A DNA stretch of 64,000 nt, taken from Poriferisodalis sp965262965 (lineage in GTDB: Bacteria > Actinomycetota > Acidimicrobiia > Acidimicrobiales > Poriferisodalaceae). Shown in pieces: positions 43,900 to 53,108 of this stretch. Made by a program: the position numbers and the translations under genes. The notes under the pieces are model-generated. The model saw nothing but the letters and a program-made list of their open reading frames with translations, ran no database searches and had not been told where the DNA came from. The stretch spans positions 3,596,001 through 3,660,000 of the forward strand of contig NZ_OZ253573.1 in assembly GCF_965262965.1 (NCBI RefSeq), written 5' to 3'. Position 1 is the first letter of the stretch, and each line of letters starts with the position of its first letter.

Positions 43900-43960
43900 G
43901 CGGGCAACGTACTGCGCTTCGGAGATCGAGTCCGCTGTCGAGTGGTCCGGCGCACATGAC

Positions 43961-43974
43961 AGAACTTTTGTTCG
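43961..43974 (+). promoter_or_regulatory. SOS (LexA) box of dnaE2
   Basis: AGAAC-TTTT-GTTCG differs from CGAAC-N4-GTTCG at one base. It ends 13 nt before the dnaE2 GTG, the same spacing as at imuA', and is likewise followed by GCTA. This supports both the regulation and the start codon. Confidence 0.85.
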
Positions 43975-43987
43975 CTAATGTGACGGC

Positions 43988-46900
43988 GTGGGTTTTTCGA
44001 ATCCGGGGATCTCTTGGCGCGAGCTAGAGCGGCGGCTGTCGGACCGGCCGCCGCTGCCCGGTCATGGCAAGGGGGTCGGGCTCAACGGCGCTCGTGGGGA
44101 TGCAACCCCGCAGAGCACCGGGCGCCCGCCGCCCGAAGCGCGCCGGCTTGCGGTGCCGTATGCAGAGCTGCACACCCACTCGCACTTCAGCTTCCTGGAC
44201 GGAGCGTCATCTCCGTCCGAACTGGTGGACGAAGCGGTGCGGCTCGGGCTGGACGCGCTGGCGCTGACCGATCACAACGGGTTCTACGGCGTGGTGCGCT
44301 TCGCGGAGGCTGCTGCGAGAGCCGGACTGCCGACGGTGTTCGGCACTGAATTGACGCTCGGCGCGTATGGCGTCGACGGATTGACGCTCGGTGCTCACAG
44401 CGTCGACGGATTGGCGCTCGACATGCGCCCGCGCAACGCGAAGCGCAAGCAGCGAGTGCATCCCGAGCGCACCGGATGCGCCGATCCTGCGGGGTCTCAC
44501 GTTGTGGTGCTGGCACGCTCGCCGCGCGGCTACGCCTCGTTGGGCGAGCTGATCTCAACAGCCCAGATGGCGGGTCGAAAGCATGCGCCGCGCCTTGGAA
44601 CCGACGAGTTCCTGGCTGCGGTGGCCGAGCATCGTGACGAATGGGCGATCCTGACCGGGCACCGCAAGGGCGCCGTCTGCGCTGCGCTGGCTGGCCGGGG
44701 ACCACGCGCGGCGGCTGCACAGCTCGATCTGCTCATTGAAGCGGCAGGTCGCCAGAACGTGTTCGTCGAGCTGTGGGACCACGGCGACCCGCTCGACAGC
44801 GAGCGCAACGACGCGCTGGGCGAGCTTGCTGTGCGGGCAGGCGTCGAGCCGATCTGCACCAACGGCGTCCACTACGCCGCTCCGGCGGGGCGGCGACTGG
44901 CCACTGCGGTGGCCGCAGTTCGTGCCCGGCGCAGCCTCGACGAGCTGGACGGCTGGCTGCCACCCGCAGCGGGAGCGCACTTGCGGTCCGGAGCCGAGCA
45001 GGCTCGCCGGTTCGCCCGCTGGCCAAGCGTGGTGGCTGCCGCCGCGCAGCTCGGCCGCGACTGCGCATTCGACCTGTCGCTGGTTGCGCCCAACTTGGCG
45101 CCGTACCGGTGTCCCGGCGGGCACGACGAGATGTCGTACTTGCGGCATCTTGTGTCCCAAGGGGCGCTGTGGCGCTACGGCTCCCCGGAGGCCGAGCGGG
45201 TACCGGGCGCGTGGGCGCAGATCCGCCACGAGCTCGACCTCATCGAACAGCTCGGCTTTGCGGGCTACTTCCTGGTCGTGTCCGACATCGTGTCGTTCTG
45301 CGGAAGCCGCGACATCTACTGCCAGGGCCGCGGCTCGGCCTCGAACTCGGCGGTCTGCTACGCGCTGGGCATCACCAACGTCGATTCGGTTGCGCTGGGG
45401 CTGTTGTTCGAGCGCTTCCTGTCGCCTGAGCGCGATGGGCCCCCCGACATCGACGTCGACATCGAGAGCCGTCGCCGCGAGGAGGTGATCCAGTACGTGT
45501 ACGAGCGCTACGGCCGCGCCCACACGGCGCAGGTCGCGAACGTCATCACGTACCGGGCGCGTTCGGCAGTACGCGACATGGCCCGTGCGCTGGGATGGGA
45601 GCCCGGCCAAGCTGACGCCTGGTCGAAGTCGCTGGATCGATACGGCTCGTTGCCCGAGACAGCAGCAGCCGCCAGCGGCACGACCGCCCGCCCGCAGTCC
45701 GCCCGCCCACAAGAACGCAAGCGGGCCCGTGACTGGCGCGATGCTGGGCCCGAGCCCGTTCCTGACAAGCCCAGCCGTGCTGAACACGGCCACATCGAAT
45801 CCAGCATTCCCGACGACGTGCTCGAACTTGCTGTGGCGCTCGAGGGGGCGCCCCGTCACCTGGGCATCCACTCGGGCGGCATGGTCATCTGCGACCGGCC
45901 GGTGACGCAGGTCTGTCCCACCGAGTGGGCGACCATGGCCGATCGCTCGGTGCTGCAGTGGGACAAGGACGACTGTGCGGCGATCGGGCTCGTGAAGTTC
46001 GATCTGCTGGGGCTGGGGATGCTGTCGGCCCTGCACTACGCCGTCGATTTGATCGCCGACACGTACGGCGTCGACGTGGACCTCGGGACGCTCCCGCAAC
46101 AGGACGAGGTCTACGACATGCTCTGCCGTGCCGACAGCATCGGCGTGTTCCAGGTGGAGTCACGCGCCCAGATGGCCACCCTGCCGCGGCTGCGCCCCCG
46201 CTGCTTCTACGACCTCGTGGTCGAGGTGGCTCTCATCCGTCCCGGACCCATCCAGGGCGGCTCGGTGCATCCCTACATCCGGCGGCGCAACGGCACCGAG
46301 CCGGTCACGTACCTGCATCCCTTGCTCGAGAAGTCCCTCGCCAAGACGCTGGGTGTTCCGCTGTTCCAGGAACAGCTCATGCAGATGGCCATCGACGCTG
46401 CCGGCTTCACCCCCGCTGAGTCCGACGAGCTGCGACAGGCCATGGGATCGAAGCGCTCACGTGAGCGGATGGGGCGCCTGCGCGAGCGGCTCTTCAGGGG
46501 CATGGCCGAGCGGGGGCTGGTCGGCGACGTGGCCGAGCGGGTCTGGGACAAGATGGTCGCCTTCGCCGACTACGGCTTTCCCGAGAGCCATTCGGTGTCG
46601 TTCGCACACCTCGTGTATGCCTCGGCGTGGATCAAGCTGCACTACCCCGCAGCGTTCTGCGCGGCGCTGCTGAACGCCCAGCCGATGGGGTTCTATTCGC
46701 CGCACTCGCTGTGCCAGGACGCCCGTCGCCATGGCGTGGAGGTGCGCACGCCGTGCATCAATGCATCCTCAGACGTCGCCACGCTGGAACCCTGTCCAGT
46801 TTCAGGTGGCCCAGTTTCAGGTGGCCCAGCTTCCACTGGCGCGGTGGCAGTGCGGCTGGGGCTGTCATCGGTGCGCGGGCTCGGTGACGATCAGGCTCGC

Positions 46901-47530
46901 CAGATCGCCGACGCAGGACCTTTCGCCAGCATGGAAGATCTGTGCCGCCGGACCGATGTCGGGCTGGCCGCCCTTGAAGCGCTGGCCACCGCTGGAGCGT
47001 TCGACTGCTTCGGGCTGTCGCGGCGCGAAGCCCTGTGGTCGGCGGGCGCGGTGGCCCAGTCGCGCCCCGGCCGGCTGGCGGGCATCGTCACGGGTGCCGC
47101 AGCGCCGCAACTGGGGATCGCCTCCGAGACCGAGATCGCTGCTGCGGACCTGTGGGCGACGGGGGTCTCTCCCGATGGCCACCCCACCCGGTTCTTGCGC
47201 TCAGAGTTGGCTGAAGCAGGCGTGCGCACTGCGGCTGAGCTGCTGTCGTGTCCCGCGGGCAGGGTGCGCGTGGCCGGCCTGGTGACGCATCGCCAGCGCC
47301 CCATGACAGCAGGGGAGACGACGTTCTTGAGCCTCGAGGACGAGACAGGCCTCATCAACGTGGTGGTGTCGCGAGGATGCTGGATCCGGTACCGCTCAGT
47401 ATTGCGAGATGTGCCCGCGCTGGTGGTGTCAGGCCGCCTCGAACGCCATGACGGCGCAGTCAATGTGATCGCAGAGAAGTTCGATGAGCTGAGCGTCGCC
47501 GCCTCGCTGGCCAGCCGCGACTTCCGTTAG
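43988..47530 (+). CDS. dnaE2: Error-prone DNA polymerase DnaE2 (ImuC)
   Basis: An 1180-residue C-family polymerase. The PHP domain opens with YAELHTHSHFSFLDGASSP (about residues 57-75) and ALTDHNGFYG. The polymerase active site includes RGSASNSAVCYALG and PDIDVDIE with Asp487 and Asp489; a C-terminal OB fold (about 1080-1160) follows. It is the lesion-bypass polymerase of the ImuA'-ImuB-DnaE2 mutasome. Three low-complexity inserts are seen: a 30-bp duplicated motif in the PHP domain, a Pro/Ala/Arg linker near residue 560, and a PVSGG repeat near 937. GTG at 43988 fits the SOS-box spacing. Confidence 0.95.
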   Translation: MGFSNPGISWRELERRLSDRPPLPGHGKGVGLNGARGDATPQSTGRPPPEARRLAVPYAELHTHSHFSFLDGASSPSELVDEAVRLGLDALALTDHNGFYGVVRFAEAAARAGLPTVFGTELTLGAYGVDGLTLGAHSVDGLALDMRPRNAKRKQRVHPERTGCADPAGSHVVVLARSPRGYASLGELISTAQMAGRKHAPRLGTDEFLAAVAEHRDEWAILTGHRKGAVCAALAGRGPRAAAAQLDLLIEAAGRQNVFVELWDHGDPLDSERNDALGELAVRAGVEPICTNGVHYAAPAGRRLATAVAAVRARRSLDELDGWLPPAAGAHLRSGAEQARRFARWPSVVAAAAQLGRDCAFDLSLVAPNLAPYRCPGGHDEMSYLRHLVSQGALWRYGSPEAERVPGAWAQIRHELDLIEQLGFAGYFLVVSDIVSFCGSRDIYCQGRGSASNSAVCYALGITNVDSVALGLLFERFLSPERDGPPDIDVDIESRRREEVIQYVYERYGRAHTAQVANVITYRARSAVRDMARALGWEPGQADAWSKSLDRYGSLPETAAAASGTTARPQSARPQERKRARDWRDAGPEPVPDKPSRAEHGHIESSIPDDVLELAVALEGAPRHLGIHSGGMVICDRPVTQVCPTEWATMADRSVLQWDKDDCAAIGLVKFDLLGLGMLSALHYAVDLIADTYGVDVDLGTLPQQDEVYDMLCRADSIGVFQVESRAQMATLPRLRPRCFYDLVVEVALIRPGPIQGGSVHPYIRRRNGTEPVTYLHPLLEKSLAKTLGVPLFQEQLMQMAIDAAGFTPAESDELRQAMGSKRSRERMGRLRERLFRGMAERGLVGDVAERVWDKMVAFADYGFPESHSVSFAHLVYASAWIKLHYPAAFCAALLNAQPMGFYSPHSLCQDARRHGVEVRTPCINASSDVATLEPCPVSGGPVSGGPASTGAVAVRLGLSSVRGLGDDQARQIADAGPFASMEDLCRRTDVGLAALEALATAGAFDCFGLSRREALWSAGAVAQSRPGRLAGIVTGAAAPQLGIASETEIAAADLWATGVSPDGHPTRFLRSELAEAGVRTAAELLSCPAGRVRVAGLVTHRQRPMTAGETTFLSLEDETGLINVVVSRGCWIRYRSVLRDVPALVVSGRLERHDGAVNVIAEKFDELSVAASLASRDFR
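44351..44420 (+). repeat. 30-bp tandem repeat in the dnaE2 PHP domain
   Basis: Two 30-bp units plus 10 bp of a third, encoding LTLGAYGVDG, LTLGAHSVDG and LALD. The reading frame is kept. Confidence 0.9.
46796..46840 (+). repeat. 15-bp tandem repeat in dnaE2
   Basis: Three 15-bp units (CCAGTTTCAGGTGGC twice, then a diverged copy) encode PVSGG, PVSGG and PASTG. In frame. Confidence 0.92.
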
Positions 47531-47642
47531 CTGTGATAACCGGGGAGATAGTTGCGCCGAGGCATATCGGACTGATGCAGGCACAAGAGTCGACAATTTT
47601 GCTATCCGATCGTCTGAGCTACGCCCCTACAGTGACGAAGAC

Positions 47643-47978
47643 ATGTGGGCCGTGCTTGAAACTCCCGAATACCAGCAATGGCGCGACTCCCTCTCCGATC
47701 AGGACAAGGCGCGTCTCTTGCGCTTGCAGCAGCGTCTCGCCACGGACGGACCGCAGCTCGGCCGACCGCATGTTGACTCAGTATCTGGCTCGAAGCACTC
47801 CAACATGAAGGAGTTGCGTCCCTCCCCGACGCTCCGAGGATTCTTCGCCTTCGATTCCGAGCGGAGGGCGATTCTGCTTTGCGGAGGCGACAAGGCAGGT
47901 GCCGGCAACCGCTCCTGGTACAAGAAGATGATCCGCCGAGCCGATGCCCTGTTCGACAGACATGCGGCCTCGGAGTAA
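47643..47978 (+). CDS. higB: HigB/RelE-type toxin without its HigA partner
   Basis: A 111-residue phage-type HigB (Gp49-like): VLETPEYQQWRDSLSDQDKARLLRLQQRLA, LGRPHVDSVSGSKHSNMKELRP, RGFFAFDSERRAILLCGGDKAG and SWYKKMIRRAD are the family blocks. Such toxins cleave mRNA on the ribosome. HigA, with a helix-turn-helix, normally follows within a few bases. Here a non-HTH gene follows instead (48033), so this toxin is an orphan or has a new partner. Confidence 0.9.
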   Translation: MWAVLETPEYQQWRDSLSDQDKARLLRLQQRLATDGPQLGRPHVDSVSGSKHSNMKELRPSPTLRGFFAFDSERRAILLCGGDKAGAGNRSWYKKMIRRADALFDRHAASE

Positions 47979-48032
47979 AGGACCGGATCGATGCAGCGTC
48001 ACAAAACGGCTCTCGGCGCTAGCGTGAACGTG

Positions 48033-48368
48033 ATGGCATTGTTTCGCCGACGCCAACCGCTTGACCTTCGCCCCACGGCGGAATGGAACGAGAGGTTTAT
48101 TCGAGAGCATCCCAATGCCGACCAGTTGCTTGCGGAGGCAGATGACTACCTCGCCCAACGCGAAGCGGAATATCAGCGGGAATTGGAGAGTCAAGCTGAG
48201 GCCGAAGCGGCGCTGTTAGAGAAACGGGCACGCAAAGCGATTGCCATGTCAGTGAAATCGCCTGTCGGCACACGTACGTGCGGAGCCATCACGGAGCGCG
48301 GGAAGCCATGCACGCAGATTGTTGCAGCCGGTACGAAGAAATGCGCAGCTGGCCACGTTCAGCGCTGA
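48033..48368 (+). CDS. Unknown small protein with C-terminal Cys/His cluster
   Basis: A 111-residue protein in the place of HigA. A charged coiled-coil-like middle (DDYLAQREAEYQRELESQAE) precedes a C-terminal CGAITERGKPCTQIV and CAAGHVQR, which could bind zinc (C-x9-C-x10-C-x3-H). No DNA-binding fold is seen. ATG at 48033 is chosen over GTG at 48024. It might neutralise the orphan HigB, but there is no sequence proof of that. Confidence 0.55.
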   Translation: MALFRRRQPLDLRPTAEWNERFIREHPNADQLLAEADDYLAQREAEYQRELESQAEAEAALLEKRARKAIAMSVKSPVGTRTCGAITERGKPCTQIVAAGTKKCAAGHVQR

Positions 48369-48406
48369 TAGCAGCAGTTTCCAACGACTAACGCGCGTCG
48401 GATAGC

Positions 48407-49444
48407 TCAACCCAGCGGGCGACCGAAGGGCAGCGTGTCCTGCCAGGTTCGCAAGAAGGCTTCGGCCCGGTAGCAGGCAGCCATGAAGGGACCGTCCGCG
48501 TGGCCGGCCGTCTCGGACATGACTGCGTTGACGGTGTCCGCGGTCGCCATGCGCAAATCGTTGTGGGTTAACTGGGGATCGGCCCACCAGCCGAGTGCTG
48601 GGCCCACAGCGGCCACAAAATCTGCAGCGACCGGGGTGCCGGCGGCACGAAGCACCGCCAGTGCTTTTGAGGACACCGCCGCGGCAGAGAAGGCGACCAC
48701 CGGGGTTGCTCCGGCCATTGACGCGCCGTCGCCAGACATCGCGGCCGGCTTGGAACCGCAGAACAGGACATCCATGTCGGCCTTCCACACAGTCCAAGGC
48801 TTTTGGGGCTCGCCGTCACCCGACAGCGTCGCCACGCTCATGTCGCCGTCGGCCAGCCATGCCTCTGCCAGCGCGACAGGGTCGATCTCGCCGTTCGCGC
48901 AGCCCTTGGCGGTGGCGACACGGGCAATCGTTGCGCCTGCTGCCGCGGCCTCGCGGGCGATGCCAAGCCCCGCTGCCCCCATGCCCTCGATCGCAATCCG
49001 CTTGCCATCGAGGCCGCCGACCAGCGCCGAAGCTGCGGTGGCGGCCCCGACGCCGATGAGCTCGTCGTTGAACGAGATGCCGTCGCGGTCGTCGTTGCCG
49101 ATCTGGTTGCGCTGATCGTGGGTCAGCACCGGTGCCAGCAGTTCACGGTCCAGACGCAGGCCCGGGCTGGTCGAGAGCCTGCCGCTCGTGATGTCGTCAC
49201 CCAGCTCTGACGCCAGCGCTTCGACGGCAGCAGCGGCATCGGCGGGATCGGATTTCAGGCCGATGCTCGCTCCGCTGCGCTGTTGCTCCACAGTGGCGAA
49301 TACGTAGGTGAGGTGCCGCACCAGCATCGTGGCGTTGCCGGGAATGAGGCGTGCGCCAAGCCGGGTCTCTCCGACGTAGTGCTGCGCGTCGGGCAAGTCA
49401 TAGATGACGAAGCCGGGTGTCGATTCGAGCTGTCGGGTCTCCAC
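48407..49444 (-). CDS. Glu/Leu/Phe/Val dehydrogenase-family protein
   Basis: A 345-residue amino-acid dehydrogenase-like protein. GLKSDPADAAAAVEALASEL belongs to the substrate domain. GKRIAIEGMGAAGLGIAREAAAAGATI is the dinucleotide-binding fold (GxGxxG-like). The core Lys/Asp active-site motif of true glutamate dehydrogenases is not clear, so the substrate is open. GTG at 49444 is proposed because it starts the family-like part; a longer open frame to 49675 would run across the divergent lipoprotein promoter. Confidence 0.65.
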   Translation of the reverse strand: METRQLESTPGFVIYDLPDAQHYVGETRLGARLIPGNATMLVRHLTYVFATVEQQRSGASIGLKSDPADAAAAVEALASELGDDITSGRLSTSPGLRLDRELLAPVLTHDQRNQIGNDDRDGISFNDELIGVGAATAASALVGGLDGKRIAIEGMGAAGLGIAREAAAAGATIARVATAKGCANGEIDPVALAEAWLADGDMSVATLSGDGEPQKPWTVWKADMDVLFCGSKPAAMSGDGASMAGATPVVAFSAAAVSSKALAVLRAAGTPVAADFVAAVGPALGWWADPQLTHNDLRMATADTVNAVMSETAGHADGPFMAACYRAEAFLRTWQDTLPFGRPLG

Positions 49445-49503
49445 GTGCCAAGTCTGCCACCCGCCGTCTCGGAGCCAGTGGGCCAGATGTCTAGCCTTCG
49501 GCT

Positions 49504-50193
49504 GTGCGTCGAATCCTGATCGGCTTGTGCGCGGCGGTGCTCGTTGCTGCCTGCGGCGGAGGGGCAGCATCGTCACCGCAGGAGGCGCTGGCTGCGACAC
49601 AGGCGTCCCCTGTCGACCCTCCGGCCTCCGACGCGCCGGCCACCTCGGCGGCGAACGCGCCAGCCACATCGGCACCAGCCACGTCGCCGGGTCCGACGCA
49701 AGTGTCCGGCACGGCGCTGCCGCCGTTCGAGCAACTAGAAGACGACCCCGCCGTCGGTCGCACGCCGCCGGTCGTGATCGGCACCGACCTGCTCACCGGC
49801 GAAGCGGTGCGCATCGAGGCACAAGGCCGCCCAGTGGTCATCGCGTTCTATGCGCACTGGTGCCCGCACTGCCAGGCCGAAGTTGACGAGCTCACCGAAT
49901 GGCTCGAGACGAATGAGCTGCCTGCGGGCGTCGTCTTCGCCGCGGTGTCCGTCCTCGAGGATCCAGTCCGAGACAACCACCCGCCGAAGACGTGGCTGGC
50001 TGAGCAGGGATGGCGGCATCCGGTCGTTGCGGACACGCCATCATCGGACGTTGTCGCTGCCTTCGGCCTGCAATCGGTGCCGTTCCTCGTCGCCGTGAAG
50101 CCGGATAACACCGTCGCGCTTCGCTGGGCCGGCAACCTCGGCTCCGACCAGCTCGTCGGGCTGTTCGAGTCTCTGCTCGCCCCGGGCTCCTAG
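49504..50193 (+). CDS. Lipoprotein with TlpA/thioredoxin-like domain
   Basis: A 229-residue lipoprotein. The signal peptide ends in a lipobox LVAAC (Cys17), followed by a Ser/Ala/Pro linker (about 20-68). A thioredoxin fold carries FYAHWCPHCQAEV with the CPHC redox pair. VPFLVAVKPDNTV has the cis-Pro that belongs with it. It probably reduces or forms disulfides outside the membrane. The promoter is shared head to head with the dehydrogenase gene. Confidence 0.92.
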   Translation: MRRILIGLCAAVLVAACGGGAASSPQEALAATQASPVDPPASDAPATSAANAPATSAPATSPGPTQVSGTALPPFEQLEDDPAVGRTPPVVIGTDLLTGEAVRIEAQGRPVVIAFYAHWCPHCQAEVDELTEWLETNELPAGVVFAAVSVLEDPVRDNHPPKTWLAEQGWRHPVVADTPSSDVVAAFGLQSVPFLVAVKPDNTVALRWAGNLGSDQLVGLFESLLAPGS

Positions 50194-50259
50194 ACCCGTC
50201 AGCAGAGCACTTCCACGCAGAACTCGCGTCGGAAGGCCCAGGGGTGCCACCCTTGGCGT

Positions 50260-51696
50260 ATGGCCGAGGGCGACACCGCTCCGCGGCGCGCACGGACGCG
50301 CCCCCGCGGCGCTCGGTCGCGCCGAGCGACCGGTGGTCGCCGGGCCGGGCCAGTGCGCGGCACCACACCTCGGTCGGTGGCCAGCCTCCGAGCGCGCGAA
50401 CGTCGACCGCCCCGGATCTCCCAGGCACGTCGGTGGCGCCGCGAGGGCGTTCGGCTGATTCGCAGAGCTGGAGCGATTCGGCGCTTCAGCCTGCTGCGGG
50501 GCCTGCTCGGCCCAGACGTCACCGGAGCACGCCAGAGCCTCACCGCGCTCGCGGTCAGCAGCGTGACTGCAACCGGAGCGGGGGTATTGCTCGCAGCGGT
50601 CACCGGCACGCTCGAGCGGCTGCCCGGACTGCTCGTGCTCGTGCCGGCCGCGATCGGCATGCGCGGGAACATCTTCGGTGCTCTGGGCAGCCGGCTCGCC
50701 ACCACCATCCATGCGGGCACGTTCCGCGTGACGGCGCGCCGCGACACGATCGTGGGCCAGAACATCATCGCGGCAGCCGTTTTGTCACTGGTGACTGCTG
50801 TCGTGCTCGGCGTCATGACCAAGGTGTTGGCACCCGTGTTCGGGTTGAGATCGGTCGTCAGCCTCGCTGAGCTCATCGTGGTGTCAGTCGTCGGGTCGGT
50901 GGTCGCGTCTGCTGTGGTGCTCGTGGTCACCTTGGCGCTTGCGGCCAGCACGACTCGACGCGGCTGGGACCTCGACAACGTCAACGCGCCGCTCATATCA
51001 GCCGTGGGCGACGTCGTCACCTTGCCGGCACTGTTCCTGGCCAGCTATCTCGTGGGCATCGCCGTGGCGACACCGCTCATCGCGATCGCGAGCGTCGTGG
51101 CATCCGCCGCCGCGCTCGGGTGGTCATGGCGGTCGGGAATGGAACAGCTCTGGTCGATCCTGCGCGAATCCATGCCAGTGCTGGTCGGCACCGGCATCGT
51201 GCTCATCGTCGCCGGTGTCGTCATCGAGCACCGCCTCGACGACTTTGCTGAACGGCGGGCCGTGCTCATCCTGGTGCCCGCATGCCTCGCCGCCGCCGGC
51301 GCCATCGGCGGGATCCTGTCGAGCCGGCTGTCCAGCAAGCTGCACCTCGGCGTCATCGAGCCGCGGGCGCTGCCGCAGCGCGGGGCACGCCTGGATATCG
51401 TGTTCGGCTTCACGCTGACGGTCCCTGTGTTCGTGCTGAACGGCGTGCTGGCGCACGGGTTCGCTGAGCTGTTCTCGCTGTCGTCGCCGGGATTCGTGCG
51501 ATTGGTTGCCATTTCGCTGATCGGCGGACTGCTCGCGACGGCCTTGGCGGGTGTCATCGCCTATTACGGCACCGTCGTCGCGACGCGGATCGGCGTCGAT
51601 CCCGATACCTACGGCATTCCGTTGGTCACCAGCACCGTCGACCTCGCGGGCGCAGCATCGCTCGTGCTGGCCGTGAACTGGGTGGGCCTGCAATGA
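50260..51696 (+). CDS. Double MgtE-type (SLC41-like) divalent-cation transporter
   Basis: A 478-residue membrane protein. After about 80 basic, poorly conserved residues come two MgtE integral-membrane domains: LLVLVPAAIGMRGNIFGALGSRL starts the first (about 125-150) and GWDLDNVNAPLISAVGDVVTLP ends it; GGILSSRLSSKLHLG and GVDPDTYGIPLVTSTVDLAGA are the matching parts of the second. No N-domain/CBS sensor is present, unlike bacterial MgtE, so it resembles SLC41 proteins. It probably moves Mg2+ or a similar ion. The next gene is likely its regulator. Confidence 0.9.
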   Translation: MAEGDTAPRRARTRPRGARSRRATGGRRAGPVRGTTPRSVASLRARERRPPRISQARRWRREGVRLIRRAGAIRRFSLLRGLLGPDVTGARQSLTALAVSSVTATGAGVLLAAVTGTLERLPGLLVLVPAAIGMRGNIFGALGSRLATTIHAGTFRVTARRDTIVGQNIIAAAVLSLVTAVVLGVMTKVLAPVFGLRSVVSLAELIVVSVVGSVVASAVVLVVTLALAASTTRRGWDLDNVNAPLISAVGDVVTLPALFLASYLVGIAVATPLIAIASVVASAAALGWSWRSGMEQLWSILRESMPVLVGTGIVLIVAGVVIEHRLDDFAERRAVLILVPACLAAAGAIGGILSSRLSSKLHLGVIEPRALPQRGARLDIVFGFTLTVPVFVLNGVLAHGFAELFSLSSPGFVRLVAISLIGGLLATALAGVIAYYGTVVATRIGVDPDTYGIPLVTSTVDLAGAASLVLAVNWVGLQ

Positions 51697-51851
51697 GCGC
51701 CCATTCGGTGTTCGCCAGTCGTGCCAGCAATGTCTTGCGATCCGCCGCGTCGGCTGTGCCTACGCTGGGCCCAGCGGCGCACTCCTCACCACTTCTCCAC
51801 GACCCCAAACCGACGAAGGGAGCCCGTCGCGCCGCCCGCTGACGAGCTGAC

Positions 51852-53102
51852 ATGAGATCAGACCCCGACGACAAACCCCGCAATCTGAAGTTCATGCTGG
51901 CGGAGGCCAAAGACGCCTCCGAGCTCATGGTCGACCTGGCGTATGCCGCGCTCTACTTCGACGACGAGGGCATGGCCGACGCGGTGCTGGCTCTCGAAGA
52001 GGACATGTCCGACCTTGTCCACGAGATGCGGTCGCTCGCGATGCTCGCTGTTCGCCACCCTCGGGAGGTCGACGGCATGAGCTCGGTGCTCCAGGTCGTG
52101 TCCTCCATCGAGCAGATCGCGAATGCTGCGGTGGACATCTCCAAGATCGTGCTGCGAAACCTCGGCATTCCCCAAGCGCTCGTCGTGGACCTCGCACAGG
52201 CGGCAGAGGTCTCGCACCGACTCGTCGTCGCTGGCGGCAGCCACCTCGCGAACCGCCCCTTGCGAGACATGGAACTGCCGGTCGCCGTCGGCATGCGCGT
52301 CGTGGCGATCCAACGCAGCCGCCATTGGCTCACCGACGTCCGCGGCGACAGCATCGTCGAGCCGGGCGACGTGCTGTTCATGCGCGGCGACCCCGCCGGA
52401 ATCGTGCGGCTGCGCGAGCTGGCCGCGATGGCGCGCTGGACACCGCCCTCGCCCGACACCGCGCCCGTGCTCAGCGATCTCGACCGAGCGGTCGACACCT
52501 TGGTCGAGATGAAGAACCTCTCCGAGACGGCAATCGGCCTTGCGTACTCGGCGCTGGTGCTGAACGACCTTTCGCTGGCCCGTGAGGTCCGCTCGATGCA
52601 GGAACGCCTCGACGGCATGAAGGCCTCCATGCAGACATGGGTCTTGCGCGCCGCTGCGGACATCGCGCAGGATCCCGACGCCGACCCGGCGGGCTTGCGC
52701 GGGTTGCTGCACTTGGCCGAGGCTGCCGAGGACATCGGCGACCAGGCCCGCAACATCGTGTCGCTCGTGCTCGACGAGGAGGACGTGCATCCCGTGCTGG
52801 CCCTCGCGCTCGGCGACACCGACGATGTGGTGGTGCAGGTGCCGGTTGGGCCCGGATCGCAAGCCGATGACGCGACGCTGGGCTCGCTCGGCCTCGCAAT
52901 CGATCCCGGCTACCACGTACTGGCCATTCGCCGGGCCGCAAGCTACATCTACAACCCTCGCAGAACTGTGCGCCTGTGGGTGGGGGACGAGCTGCTGGCG
53001 TCGGGCCCCGAAGAAGGCCGCGACCGTCTCGCTGCGATCTGCGGCTACGAGATGGACATCGACGAAGAGACCGGCCAGGTCGAGCTGACGCCGATAGCTT
53101 GA
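51852..53102 (+). CDS. Double PhoU-RCK_C protein, likely regulator of the MgtE-like transporter
   Basis: A 416-residue soluble protein made of two similar halves, each a PhoU-like helical part (about 20-100; 225-310) followed by a TrkA-C/RCK_C domain (about 125-195; 320-400). ELPVAVGMRVVAIQRSRHW and GDVLFMRGDPAGIVRLREL mark the first RCK_C. PhoU-RCK_C proteins are paired with transporters of this type in bacteria and archaea, as gating or ligand-sensing subunits. The duplicated form would match the duplicated transporter. Confidence 0.9.
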   Translation: MRSDPDDKPRNLKFMLAEAKDASELMVDLAYAALYFDDEGMADAVLALEEDMSDLVHEMRSLAMLAVRHPREVDGMSSVLQVVSSIEQIANAAVDISKIVLRNLGIPQALVVDLAQAAEVSHRLVVAGGSHLANRPLRDMELPVAVGMRVVAIQRSRHWLTDVRGDSIVEPGDVLFMRGDPAGIVRLRELAAMARWTPPSPDTAPVLSDLDRAVDTLVEMKNLSETAIGLAYSALVLNDLSLAREVRSMQERLDGMKASMQTWVLRAAADIAQDPDADPAGLRGLLHLAEAAEDIGDQARNIVSLVLDEEDVHPVLALALGDTDDVVVQVPVGPGSQADDATLGSLGLAIDPGYHVLAIRRAASYIYNPRRTVRLWVGDELLASGPEEGRDRLAAICGYEMDIDEETGQVELTPIA

Positions 53103-53108
53103 CCGCCG

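Noticed and set aside
44555..46099. A 514-codon minus-strand frame inside dnaE2
   Set aside because: Antisense to the PHP and polymerase domains, which are intact. No motifs.
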